Part shown: positions 7,899 through 15,385 of the stretch, one piece after another
Layout: every line of letters begins with the position of its first letter
How positions within the stretch are numbered: the stretch's first letter is position 1
Source of the DNA: Gracilimonas sp040904925
Lineage (GTDB): Bacteria > Bacteroidota > Rhodothermia > Balneolales > Balneolaceae
Direction of reading: 5' to 3'
DNA length: 64,000 bases
NCBI GenBank assembly: GCA_040904925.1
Contig: JBBDSP010000016.1
Coordinates: forward strand, 47,460 to 111,459
Made by a program: the position numbers and the translations under genes
The notes under the pieces: generated by a model
Databases searched by the model: none
What the model was told of the DNA's origin: nothing
The model's input: the letters and a program-made list of their open reading frames with translations, nothing else

Positions 7899-9405
7899 AC
7901 ACATCGAAATCGATTCCCTGCGCAAGTGGAAGCGAATCACCCCAATTAATGGTATTGGTCTGTCGGCGCATGTAGGCTTTCCAGGAATCGGAGCCGGATT
8001 CACGTCCGCCGCCGGTTTCCTTTTCACCGCCAAAGGCACCGCCAATTTCGGCACCGCTGGTTCCAATGTTGATGTTGGCAATACCGCAATCCGATCCTCC
8101 TACGCTTAAGAAACGCTCAGCCTCCCGCATGTTCAGGGTAAACATAGCAGAGCTGAGTCCCTGTTTTACTCCATTGTGTAATTCAATAGCTTCTTCGGTA
8201 GTCTTGTATTTCATAAGATAAAGAATAGGTGCAAAAGTCTCTTCCTGAACGATTTCATAATGATTTTCAACTTCAGCTAAAGCAGGACGAACATAAAATC
8301 CATCTTCATCCAAAGGCTCTCCGCCGTAGATCACTTTGCCACCTTCTTTCTTAATTTCTTTAAGGGCATTCTGCATCATGTCGATGGCATCCTGATCGAT
8401 CATAGGCCCAACCAGCGTGCTTTCTTCAAGCGGATCTCCGATGGTGATATTCTCATAAATACTCATCAATCTTTCTTTCACCTGATCGTAAACCGATTCA
8501 TGAACAATAAGCCGGCGGGTACTTGTACAACGCTGACCGCAGGTTCCCACTGCACCAAAAACGGTAGCCCGGATCGCCATCTCAAGATCTGCATTTTCAG
8601 AAATAATGATGGCATTATTCCCGCCAAGTTCGAGAATGGTTTTCCCTAACCGGGAAGCAACTGTTTTCCCAACTTCTTTGCCCATGCGTATAGAGCCGGT
8701 TGCCGAGATCAAAGGAATTCGTGTATCCTCTGTCATCCATTCGCCAACCTGGCGGTCTCCGGTAACCAGATTAAAAATTCCTTCCGGGAGATCATTTTCT
8801 TTTAGGACTTTGGCCACAATTTTTTGGATGGCTACGGCACATAAAGGCGTTTTCTCCGAGCCTTTCCATATCATTACATTTCCGCATACAGCTGCTATCA
8901 TCGCGTTCCAGCTCCATACGGCTACCGGAAAGTTAAAGGCAGAAATAATTCCCACAATTCCAAGCGGATGCCATTGCTCATACATTCTATGGTCAGGCCG
9001 TTCGCTGTGCATCGTTTTACCGTACAACATGCGTGATTGCCCCACGGCAAAATCACAAATATCGATCATTTCCTGAACCTCACCCAGCCCTTCCTGGTAG
9101 ATCTTACCCATTTCATAAGTAACGAGCTTGCCCAAGGGTTCTTTGTACTCCCGAAGTTTATCCCCGATCTGGCGTACAATTTCACCACGCTGTGGAGCGG
9201 GCATCTTACTCCAAACCTGAAAAGCTTGTCGAGCTTCTTCAACTACATGGTCATATTGCTCGCGAGAAGTTACGCCAACGGTAGCAATTCGTTCCCCATC
9301 TGTAGGGGTGAAGCTACTGATGGTTTCTTTGCTCTCCATGTGTTTACGTCCGGTACTGGTGCCGGGATTAATGCCTTCAATACCTAATGTTTTCAGAAAC
9401 TCCAT
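7897..9405 (-). CDS. ALDH7-type aldehyde dehydrogenase
   Basis: A 502-residue NAD(P)+-dependent dehydrogenase. The catalytic Cys293 is in GTCGQRCTSTRR, the general-base Glu259 in ILELGGNN, and ISAFNFPVAVW (about 154-164) lines the cofactor site. The sequence, including the C-terminal GRESGSDSWKAYMRRQT, matches the ALDH7 (antiquitin) group, whose best known substrate is alpha-aminoadipic semialdehyde from lysine breakdown. That substrate is inferred from family membership only, since no other lysine-catabolic gene is nearby. The gene is divergent from the SLC13 permease; their shared 5' spacer contains a 23-bp palindrome. Confidence 0.9.
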   Translation of the reverse strand: MEFLKTLGIEGINPGTSTGRKHMESKETISSFTPTDGERIATVGVTSREQYDHVVEEARQAFQVWSKMPAPQRGEIVRQIGDKLREYKEPLGKLVTYEMGKIYQEGLGEVQEMIDICDFAVGQSRMLYGKTMHSERPDHRMYEQWHPLGIVGIISAFNFPVAVWSWNAMIAAVCGNVMIWKGSEKTPLCAVAIQKIVAKVLKENDLPEGIFNLVTGDRQVGEWMTEDTRIPLISATGSIRMGKEVGKTVASRLGKTILELGGNNAIIISENADLEMAIRATVFGAVGTCGQRCTSTRRLIVHESVYDQVKERLMSIYENITIGDPLEESTLVGPMIDQDAIDMMQNALKEIKKEGGKVIYGGEPLDEDGFYVRPALAEVENHYEIVQEETFAPILYLMKYKTTEEAIELHNGVKQGLSSAMFTLNMREAERFLSVGGSDCGIANINIGTSGAEIGGAFGGEKETGGGRESGSDSWKAYMRRQTNTINWGDSLPLAQGIDFDV

Positions 9406-9454
9406 AACAATAATTTTTAGCTGAATTTTAAATGAAGATAGGGAAGTAAGTAGT

Positions 9455-9516
9455 CAGAATACAGAACTCTGAATTCAGTTTAATGCTGTATTCTGAATTC
9501 AGAGTTCTGTATTCTC
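9455..9516. repeat. Heptad-word palindrome (23-bp perfect arms)
   Basis: Arms at 9456-9478 and 9493-9515 are perfect inverted repeats of 23 bp around a 14-base spacer. Both arms are made of 7-nt words (CAGAATA, CAGAACT, CTGAATT, CTGTATT), and the right side carries one extra word. It lies between two divergent genes, so it cannot be a terminator for either. A relative with the same words is at 11364-11418. Confidence 0.8.
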
Positions 9517-9556
9517 TCCCCATAAAAAAATATTTGAACTATAACCCCATACAAAG

Positions 9557-11326
9557 TTGATCGACCAGATTATACTTGGATCCATATTGCTTGTGATGAT
9601 GGTTTTTTTCGTGCTCGGAAAGCCTCGTTATGATATTGTGGCCATTTTTGGATTGATTACCGCAACCGTCTTTGGGATCGTACCGGCTGATGAAGCTTTT
9701 CGTGGGTTTTCTCACCCTGCGGTGATTACCATTGCGGCGGTTCTAATTTTAAGTCGTGGTTTGATCAATGTTGGAGTGGTGGATATTTTTTCTAATTGGT
9801 TGGAAAAATTAGGGCAGAATTTGACCGTCCAAACAGCTGCATTGACCACCCTTGTTGCGGTCTGTTCGGCTTTTATGAATAATGTAGGTGCTCTCGCACT
9901 AATGATGCCGGTAGCTATTCACCTTGCCCGGAAATATGACCGCCCACCTTCAGTTCTGCTGATGCCCCTTGCGTTCGGTTCTCTTTTGGGAGGATTGATC
10001 ACGTTGATCGGTACGCCACCAAATATCATTGTGGCCGGATTTCGGGAAACGGAGTCCGTTTCACCATTTGGGATGCTTGATTTTGCCTGGGTTGGAATTC
10101 CGGTGGCCGTTGGCGGATTGGTATTCATTACTTTTGTAAGCAGGTTTTTGGTTCCTAAGAGAGAAGGACAAACTACGCGAGAGGATGTCTTCAGCATAGA
10201 AGATTATACCACAGAAATAAGGGTGCCTGGTAAAAATGATCTTGTAGGTAAAACGCTTGATGAATTCCGGAATCAAAAAGAGACAGATGTGGTAATTGCA
10301 GGGATTGTCAGGGATAAAAAGCGGATTCTTTCCCCATCCAGATACGAACAGATTCAGGCCGATGATATCCTGATCATTGAAGCCACTCCTGAGGAGTTGA
10401 CCAAGTTCATTCAAACTAACAAATTGGTGTTAAAAGGAACCCAGAAGTCGGGTGAGGATCGAATTGATTCCGAAGAAATAAGGATTGCAGAAGCGGTGAT
10501 TATGCCCGATTCTTTACTTATAGATAAAACAGTACGAAAAGCAGATCTGCGCTGGCGATATGGGGTGAACCTTCTGGCGGTTGCCCGAAAAGGAAAACGA
10601 ATGACAAGAAGGCTGCCAAAGATCATTTTTAAGGCGGGAGATGTTCTTCTTTTTCAAATTCAGAAAAGTAATGTGCATGATACTTTTCAGCAGCTGAATC
10701 TAACGCTGCTTAACGATCGGGAGATATTTTTCAATAAGAAAAGACACCTATTTGCTGCTTTAGGTATTTTTGCAGCCGCTGTGTTTTTCGCATCTTTAAA
10801 CCTGCTACGTATCGAACTGGCGCTTTCAGCCGCTGCAGCCACATTTGCGATGTTCAGGTTTGTGCGGTTACGGGAACTATATCAAAGTGTGGATTGGCCG
10901 GTTGTGGTTCTTTTAGCAGCTATTATACCTGTTGCGGAGGCACTTGAACCCACCGGCACGGCCGATATCATATCCAATATACTGATGGAATACAGTGAGC
11001 AAATGTCTTCATTTATGATCGTGGGTTCGGTACTTGTAACAACCATGCTACTGGCTAATCTGGTGAATAAAGCCTCTGCTGTGCTAATGGCTCCCATTGC
11101 CATCAATATTGCCAACAATCTGGGAGTGTCAGCCGACCCGCTTTTGATGGCCGTGGCCATTGGCGCAACCTGTGCATTTCTGACTCCACTTGGCCATCAA
11201 TGTAATACACTTGTAATGGGTCCCGGTGGATATCAGTTTACCGACTACTGGAAACTGGGACTTCCGCTATCAATCATTGTTACTTTGATTGCCGTACCTG
11301 CGATTCTTTGGGCTTGGCCGATGTGA
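9557..11326 (+). CDS. SLC13-family permease with two RCK-C (TrkA-C) domains
   Basis: A 589-residue inner membrane carrier. The N-terminal half (about 1-200) holds several membrane helices including SAFMNNVGALALMMPVAI and the GTPPNIIVAGFRE motif characteristic of the divalent anion:Na+ symporter/ArsB superfamily. Residues about 205-385 contain two soluble TrkA-C/RCK-C regulatory domains, and the C-terminal half (about 395-589) repeats the transport fold with NLVNKASAVLMAPIAI and TPLGHQCNTLVMGPGGY. Such proteins carry sulfate, dicarboxylates or other anions; the substrate is not determinable. The start is TTG at 9557. The gene is flanked on both sides by palindromes of the same word family. Confidence 0.85.
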   Translation: MIDQIILGSILLVMMVFFVLGKPRYDIVAIFGLITATVFGIVPADEAFRGFSHPAVITIAAVLILSRGLINVGVVDIFSNWLEKLGQNLTVQTAALTTLVAVCSAFMNNVGALALMMPVAIHLARKYDRPPSVLLMPLAFGSLLGGLITLIGTPPNIIVAGFRETESVSPFGMLDFAWVGIPVAVGGLVFITFVSRFLVPKREGQTTREDVFSIEDYTTEIRVPGKNDLVGKTLDEFRNQKETDVVIAGIVRDKKRILSPSRYEQIQADDILIIEATPEELTKFIQTNKLVLKGTQKSGEDRIDSEEIRIAEAVIMPDSLLIDKTVRKADLRWRYGVNLLAVARKGKRMTRRLPKIIFKAGDVLLFQIQKSNVHDTFQQLNLTLLNDREIFFNKKRHLFAALGIFAAAVFFASLNLLRIELALSAAAATFAMFRFVRLRELYQSVDWPVVVLLAAIIPVAEALEPTGTADIISNILMEYSEQMSSFMIVGSVLVTTMLLANLVNKASAVLMAPIAINIANNLGVSADPLLMAVAIGATCAFLTPLGHQCNTLVMGPGGYQFTDYWKLGLPLSIIVTLIAVPAILWAWPM

Positions 11327-11363
11327 TCTCAAGATCCTATTTAATGGTGAAGGAAAATTAAAA

Positions 11364-11418
11364 AGAACTCAGAACTCAGTTTATCTTCTGTATTCTGAGT
11401 TCTGAATCCTGTATTCTT
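11364..11418. repeat. Heptad-word palindrome, sister of 9455-9516
   Basis: AGAACTC twice (11364-11377), then CTGTATT, CTGAGTT, CTGAATC, CTGTATT (11388-11415), in strict 7-nt phase. An 11-bp perfect inverted core pairs 11369-11379 with 11395-11405. It ends six bases before the start codon of the RNA methyltransferase. Confidence 0.7.
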
Positions 11419-11423
11419 CCATC

Positions 11424-12191
11424 ATGAGAAAAGCATCCAATAACGAGATCAAACTCCTTCGAAAACTGAACCGAAAGAAGTACCGAGAGAAAGAGCAGCG
11501 GTTTGTGGTGGAAGGGGAACGGGCGGTTGAGCAGGTGGTGGAAAATGGGTTGGTTGAGGTGGAGACGGTGTTTGTGGCAGAGAGAAAAGCTGTCAGCTCT
11601 CAGCTCTCAGCTTTCAGTGTTTGGGTTGAGCCGGAGGCATTTGAAGAAGTGGCGGATACGGATAGTCCGCAGGGTATATTGGCAGTTTGTAAGATGCCGG
11701 AGGAAATTCAATTTGATGAATTGGCAAAGAAAGCCGGAATTGTTGTGGCCACGGATGCCATTCAGGACCCCGGAAACATGGGTACGATCTTGCGAACAGC
11801 GGCTTGGTTTGGAGCTAGGGCTTTGATTGCCGGAAAAGGAAGTGTGGATATGTATCACCCAAAAGTGGTAAGAAGTACGGCGGGAGCTACGGGCAGCATT
11901 CCCATTTTAACCGGAGAGCTGGAAGAAATTTTTCAGGAGCTCGAAAGATCCGATTGGGAAATCCTGCTGCTGGATGGCGGTGATGAAGCTGAAAATTTGG
12001 GATCGGTTCAACCCGAAGAGAAAACATTGTTGGTTGTGGGGAATGAGGGAAATGGGATCAATGATAAACTGCTGAATTCGGGGTGGAGAAAAGTAAAGAT
12101 AGAATCCGGCGGAAATACAGAAAAAGTAGAAAGCCTCAATGCAGCCGTGGCGGTTTCGATTGCTTTGTGGGGGATGAGAGTTGAAAGTTGA
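11424..12191 (+). CDS. TrmH/SpoU-family RNA 2'-O-methyltransferase
   Basis: A 255-residue SPOUT enzyme. The N-terminal substrate-binding domain (about 1-90) begins SNNEIKLLRKLNRKKYR...RFVVEGERAVEQ, typical of TrmH-family 23S rRNA/tRNA ribose methylases. The SPOUT knot is complete: DAIQDPGNMGTILRTAAWFG (about 112-131), KVVRSTAGA (about 148-156) and VVGNEGNGIND plus SLNAAVAVSIALWG near the end. Two oddities tie it to the repeats of this region. Residues about 56-65 (AVSSQLSAFS) are encoded by a heptad-word array at 11588-11617, and the last five residues and stop codon lie inside the left arm of the following S23 element. Target nucleotide unknown. Confidence 0.9.
   Translation: MRKASNNEIKLLRKLNRKKYREKEQRFVVEGERAVEQVVENGLVEVETVFVAERKAVSSQLSAFSVWVEPEAFEEVADTDSPQGILAVCKMPEEIQFDELAKKAGIVVATDAIQDPGNMGTILRTAAWFGARALIAGKGSVDMYHPKVVRSTAGATGSIPILTGELEEIFQELERSDWEILLLDGGDEAENLGSVQPEEKTLLVVGNEGNGINDKLLNSGWRKVKIESGGNTEKVESLNAAVAVSIALWGMRVES
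11588..11617. repeat. Heptad-word array inside a coding sequence
   Basis: Units AGCTGTC, AGCTCTC, AGCTCTC, AGCTTTC follow in strict 7-nt phase and are translated in the methyltransferase. The reverse complement resembles words at 16238-16270 (GCTGAAA, GCTGAAG, GCTGATA). Confidence 0.65.
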
Positions 12192-12735
12192 GAGTTGATA
12201 GGGTGATGAAGTTTTTTAAAATAATTTTGTAAGGAATTCTTCTGGGATGGCTCTGACTATAAAATTAAAATAAGACAGCTCGATAATGAAATTTAATGAA
12301 TGGGAAAGAGAAGTACCGATCGAAATTAAGGAAGATGTAGTATGGAAAATGGAGGTATACAGGCTGAGTTTATTTCTGTCTGATGCATGCTGGGAAGACA
12401 CGAATATCCTTCTTTCAGAAAAAAGATTTTCACTTGCCGACCAACTTTATTGTTCAGTGGGTTCTATAAGTGCAAATATTATTGAAGGGTATTCACGTAG
12501 ATCCAAGAAAGAAAAAGCACGATTTTATGAAATATCCCTTGGTTCCGCCCGGGAAGCTAAAGATTGGTACTTCAAATCCAGACATTTATTAACAGAAAAG
12601 AAATCTGCATCCAGGATTAAAATGCTAACTTCAATTATAAAATTACTCCAAAAAATGATCTCTGATCAAAGGTGGAAAAGCAGAAACACCTAAATCACCC
12701 TATCAACTCTCAACTTTCAACTTTCAACTCTCAAA
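12175..12735. mobile_element. S23-carrying element with 26-bp perfect inverted arms
   Basis: The left arm (12181-12206) and right arm (12695-12720) are perfect 26-bp inverted repeats. Both continue outward as 7-nt words (GAGAGTT, GAAAGTT); the right side has one extra word. The only gene between them is the four-helix-bundle protein, whose stop codon (12691-12693) is one base from the right arm. The left arm contains the stop codon of the methyltransferase. The total is about 560 bp. It has the layout of a 23S rRNA intervening sequence (hairpin ends plus one S23 gene) but sits between protein genes. Mobility is inferred. Confidence 0.65.
12286..12693 (+). CDS. Four-helix-bundle (S23, 23S rRNA intervening-sequence type) protein
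   Basis: A 135-residue all-helical protein of the TIGR02436/S23 group. The conserved core reads VWKMEVYRLSLFLSD, then LADQLYCSVGSISANIIEGYSR with the N-I-x-EG signature (about residues 61-70), then FYEISLGSAREAKDW (about 80-94). Family members form oligomeric four-helix bundles and were first found in intervening sequences of bacterial 23S rRNA; the accessory protein (Avd) of diversity-generating retroelements is related. Their biochemical role is not settled. Here the gene lies alone between inverted heptad-word arms, with no rRNA or reverse transcriptase nearby. No ribosome site is obvious before the ATG at 12286. Confidence 0.88.
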   Translation: MKFNEWEREVPIEIKEDVVWKMEVYRLSLFLSDACWEDTNILLSEKRFSLADQLYCSVGSISANIIEGYSRRSKKEKARFYEISLGSAREAKDWYFKSRHLLTEKKSASRIKMLTSIIKLLQKMISDQRWKSRNT

Positions 12736-12870
12736 CACTTCATTAAAATTGCATTAAATCTTGAATGGTCGTTGCAAATGATTCAGGCTTTAGCTTTATT
12801 TCAAGAGCCGCACTAAAAATTCATCTACTATGGCTGGTACAATTGATTTTAAAACTCAAATCTCCCCTCT

Positions 12871-14202
12871 ATGCCTAAGAAGAAAGAGAAGAAGATCTTC
12901 GTCCTTGATACCTCCGTTCTTTTATATGATTATGAAGCCGTCCGAAATTTTGAAAAAAATGATGTAGCCATTCCCATTACGGTTCTTGAAGAACTTGATA
13001 CCTTTAAAAAAGGGAACAACGTCATCAATCTGCATGCCAGGGAATTCATCCGCTATCTGGATGGGATCTCAGATGACAATATGCTGCAGAACTGGATTCC
13101 GCTCAACGGACGTTCACATGGCAAACTCCGAGTGATCACTAACGGGGCAAATTCCCTGGATGCCACCAAAGTCTACGGCTCTGATAAAAATGATCACCGA
13201 ATCATAAATGCTGCACTTCATCTGAAAGAAGAGAATCCGAATCAGCGGGTCATTCTCGTTTCGAAGGATATCAATCTGCGGTTGAAGGCTAGGGCACTGA
13301 ACCTGGAGTCGGAAGATTACGAAACCATGCAGATCAAGGATATTGAGCACCTGTACCGTGGGAAAACGGATCTGGATATTGACGACCCGGCACTGATCAG
13401 CAAGTTTTATGAAGAGGGTGAAATTGATCCGAAAGAGATCGGAGAAAAAGAGCCAACCTGCAATCATTATTACATCATGAAAAGCCACGGATCATCGGCA
13501 CTGGGGTGGTATAATCCCAAAAGTGAGATGGTGGAAGTGGTGGATAAGATGCATGCGTATGGCATTCAGCCTAAAAACGCCGAGCAGACCTTTGCTCTTC
13601 ATGCGCTTCAAAATCCAAATATTTTGTGTACTACTATAACCGGTGCGGCGGGAACAGGAAAAACATTACTAGCTTTGGCAAGTGCTTTGGAGCAACGAAG
13701 TGATTTCAAACAAATTTATCTTGCCCGGCCGATTGTGCCTTTGAGCAACAAAGACATTGGTTTTCTTCCCGGTGATGCCAATCAAAAGATAGATCCATAT
13801 ATGCAGCCGCTATGGGATAATCTGAGCTTCATCAAAAATCAGTATAAAGAAACGAGCAAGCCGTTCAAGAAAATTGATGAGATGCTGCAAACCGATAAAT
13901 TGAGAATTGTACCGCTGGCGTATATACGAGGACGCAGTTTATCAAACGTGATCTTTATTATTGATGAGGCACAAAATCTGACTCCACACGAAGTGAAGAC
14001 CATCATTACCCGGGCCGGCGAAAATACCAAGATCGTCTTTACCGGGGATATTTTCCAGATCGATACGCCATACCTGGATGCCCAAAGCAACGGACTCAGT
14101 TATTTAGTAGATCGAATGCATAACCATGATCTGTATGCGCACATCAACCTTGAGAAAGGGGAGCGCTCAGATCTGGCAAATTTGGCCTCGAAGCTGTTGT
14201 AG
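12871..14202 (+). CDS. PIN-PhoH ATPase (PhoH2-like ribonuclease/helicase)
   Basis: A 443-residue fusion of an N-terminal PIN nuclease domain (about 1-150; FVLDTSVLLYD at 9-19 supplies the first acidic residue) and a C-terminal PhoH P-loop ATPase (about 230-443; Walker A GAAGTGKT near 258 and Walker B FIIDEAQN). PhoH2 proteins of this layout have been shown in other bacteria to couple RNA unwinding with cleavage. This places the protein in RNA turnover, by family inference. The start ATG at 12871 directly precedes a Lys-rich N-terminus; no Shine-Dalgarno is seen. Convergent with the gene at 14277-14522 across a palindrome. Confidence 0.9.
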   Translation: MPKKKEKKIFVLDTSVLLYDYEAVRNFEKNDVAIPITVLEELDTFKKGNNVINLHAREFIRYLDGISDDNMLQNWIPLNGRSHGKLRVITNGANSLDATKVYGSDKNDHRIINAALHLKEENPNQRVILVSKDINLRLKARALNLESEDYETMQIKDIEHLYRGKTDLDIDDPALISKFYEEGEIDPKEIGEKEPTCNHYYIMKSHGSSALGWYNPKSEMVEVVDKMHAYGIQPKNAEQTFALHALQNPNILCTTITGAAGTGKTLLALASALEQRSDFKQIYLARPIVPLSNKDIGFLPGDANQKIDPYMQPLWDNLSFIKNQYKETSKPFKKIDEMLQTDKLRIVPLAYIRGRSLSNVIFIIDEAQNLTPHEVKTIITRAGENTKIVFTGDIFQIDTPYLDAQSNGLSYLVDRMHNHDLYAHINLEKGERSDLANLASKLL

Positions 14203-14203
14203 T

Positions 14204-14275
14204 GGTTAGGTGTTAGGTGCGAGGTTTTAGGTTTTAGAACACTAACAACTCGCACCTAACATCTAAAACCTTATT
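14204..14275. repeat. Heptad-word palindrome between convergent genes
   Basis: Words TAGGTGT, TAGGTGC, GAGGTTT, TAGGTTT run in 7-nt phase, followed by complementary words. TGTTAGGTGCGAG (14211-14223) pairs perfectly with 14249-14261. It starts right after the phoH stop codon and ends at the stop codon of the convergent gene, so it may terminate both. Confidence 0.7.
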
Positions 14276-14276
14276 C

Positions 14277-14522
14277 CTATTCCTTAGAAGGGCTTAGTAG
14301 ATCGACCTGAAATCGGAATTTTTCTGTTTCCATTGACATGATGTCGTACAGGTCGGCGATCACTTTAAATACTTCCTTTGGTGCGCCTATGATAGTAGTA
14401 GATAGGTAGCCAACTTCGATGTCAACATCATATTGAGCAAGATGCTCCAGCAATTCATGAACTTTTTCTCTTGGATCGTCTTGAGATAATGGAATGTAAG
14501 TAAGCTGGGCAATGGTTTTCAT
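14277..14522 (-). CDS. Small YkoF/MTH1187-like (DUF77) protein, tentative
   Basis: An 81-residue ferredoxin-like protein. The pattern IAQLTYIPL..., HELLEHL..., STTIIGAPKEVFKVIADLYDIM resembles the DUF77/YkoF family, in which a short beta strand, helix and a conserved Thr followed by a Glu/Gly turn form a thiamine-binding fold. The match is loose and lacks the PxGT motif in exact form. A general YkoF-related or unknown alpha/beta protein is equally possible. No partner genes for thiamine transport are nearby. It is convergent with phoH. Confidence 0.5.
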   Translation of the reverse strand: MKTIAQLTYIPLSQDDPREKVHELLEHLAQYDVDIEVGYLSTTIIGAPKEVFKVIADLYDIMSMETEKFRFQVDLLSPSKE

Positions 14523-14598
14523 AATGTATATGTGGCTGATTTTTTATTCGATATCAATTTTAGCCTAAAGATAAAGCAGAAGCATTAAAGAGGCTAAT

Positions 14599-14646
14599 GA
14601 AATGAATATCGAATATTCAACATTGAATTATGAATAATGAATGAGA
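14599..14646. repeat. Solo heptad-word array related to the second S23 element
   Basis: Units GAATATC, GAATATT, CAACATT, GAATTAT, GAATAAT, GAATGAG are in 7-nt phase. The first three equal the words of the left arm of the S23 element at 41757, but with one seven-base unit fewer. No S23 gene is present. Confidence 0.6.
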
Positions 14647-14713
14647 TATTTGAACTAATTTGTGCTGGTTGGCCTTAGAAAAAAGAGCGTTAAGAAGATG
14701 ATGAAATGAAGCG

Positions 14714-14738
14714 TTAAAAAACCCCGAGAATTCGGGGT
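14714..14738 (-). terminator. Reverse-strand intrinsic terminator without an obvious gene
   Basis: ACCCCGA (14721-14727) pairs with TCGGGGT (14732-14738) around GAAT; on the reverse strand it is followed by six T. There is no reverse-strand protein gene between here and mscL on the other strand, so it may end a small RNA or just be a barrier. Confidence 0.55.
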
Positions 14739-14831
14739 ACCGCTGAGAATTTTTAAATCAACCACATTTTGTGATGGAGCATTGATTTATTTTAGCGGAA
14801 TGGAATCAGCTTTAGCTCTTTTTTCGACCGC

Positions 14832-14897
14832 CTTGTCCCGATGTGTCCGTCTTGTTCGTTTTGCATCAAGGCAAAATGAACAAGACGGACAAGGGCA
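14832..14897. repeat. 21-bp hairpin made of 9-nt words, mscL leader
   Basis: Arms 14844-14864 and 14871-14891 match with one mismatch (G-U in RNA) around a six-base loop. The left side shows a 9-nt period (TTGTCCCGA, TGTGTCCGT, CTTGTTCGT). It lies about 70 bases upstream of mscL. Confidence 0.7.
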
Positions 14898-14959
14898 GAA
14901 GATGCTCAACGATACCAATTTACATATTCACCAAATTTTAAATAAGAAAGCAGGAATAC

Positions 14960-15373
14960 ATGAAAGACTTGATTCAAGAATTTAAGAAGTTTGTTTCCCG
15001 GGGCAACGTAATTGAACTCGCCGTGGGTTTGATCATGGCTACCTATTTTGGAGCCATTGTTAAATCATTTGTAAATGATATTATCATGCCGCCGGTAGGT
15101 TATATGATTGCCGGAGTCGATTTTGCCGAGCTTAAATTTCAGATCGCCGAGCGCACACTGGAAGACGGAACACTTGAAGCTATCACTATCAATTACGGGG
15201 CTTTCATAAATACCATCATCACTTTTGTAATTGTGTCAGCCGCTATTTTTATGGTGGTCAGAGCCTATAATAATTTCATGAAAAAGGAAGAGGAGAAACC
15301 TGCCCCCAAACCTGCCGAGCCGAGCAAGGAAGAGGCGTTGCTTACGGAGATAAGGGATTTGCTCAAGAAATAG
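14960..15373 (+). CDS. mscL: Large-conductance mechanosensitive channel
   Basis: A 137-residue channel subunit; the pentamer opens under membrane tension to release solutes in hypo-osmotic shock. Hallmarks: the N-terminal amphipathic helix MKDLIQEFKKFVSRGN, the pore helix VIELAVGLIMATYFGAIVKS (residues about 16-35), DIIMPPVGY after it, the periplasmic loop with AERTLEDG, the second membrane helix INTIITFVIVSAAIF and a cytoplasmic Lys/Glu/Pro-rich tail ending in a helical bundle (LLTEIRDLLKK). Length is typical. Expression may be affected by the long hairpin in its leader. Confidence 0.96.
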   Translation: MKDLIQEFKKFVSRGNVIELAVGLIMATYFGAIVKSFVNDIIMPPVGYMIAGVDFAELKFQIAERTLEDGTLEAITINYGAFINTIITFVIVSAAIFMVVRAYNNFMKKEEEKPAPKPAEPSKEEALLTEIRDLLKK

Positions 15374-15385
15374 TCTGCAACAATT

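Larger units (their letters stand above)
14523..14959. other. 437-base gene-free stretch
   Basis: It holds three separable items: a heptad-word array (14599-14646), a hairpin whose T run lies on the reverse strand (14714-14738), and a 21-bp hairpin (14844-14891) in the mscL leader. A 67-codon open frame at 14782-14985 crosses the hairpin and is not considered a gene. Confidence 0.6.

Noticed and set aside
12286..12693. S23 gene as part of a 23S rRNA intervening sequence or a diversity-generating retroelement
   Set aside because: No rRNA sequence surrounds it, and no reverse transcriptase or template/variable repeats are present.
12695..12735. Short tandem repeats that could suggest a CRISPR array
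   Set aside because: Units are 7 nt, degenerate and contiguous with no spacers; no cas genes are in the window.
12828..12870. Short frame beginning ATGGCTGGTACA before phoH
   Set aside because: It overlaps phoH out of frame and turns into an Arg/Ser-rich low-complexity sequence, so it is probably chance.
14782..14985. 67-codon forward frame before mscL
   Set aside because: It runs through the 21-bp hairpin, overlaps the mscL start and has no protein-like features.
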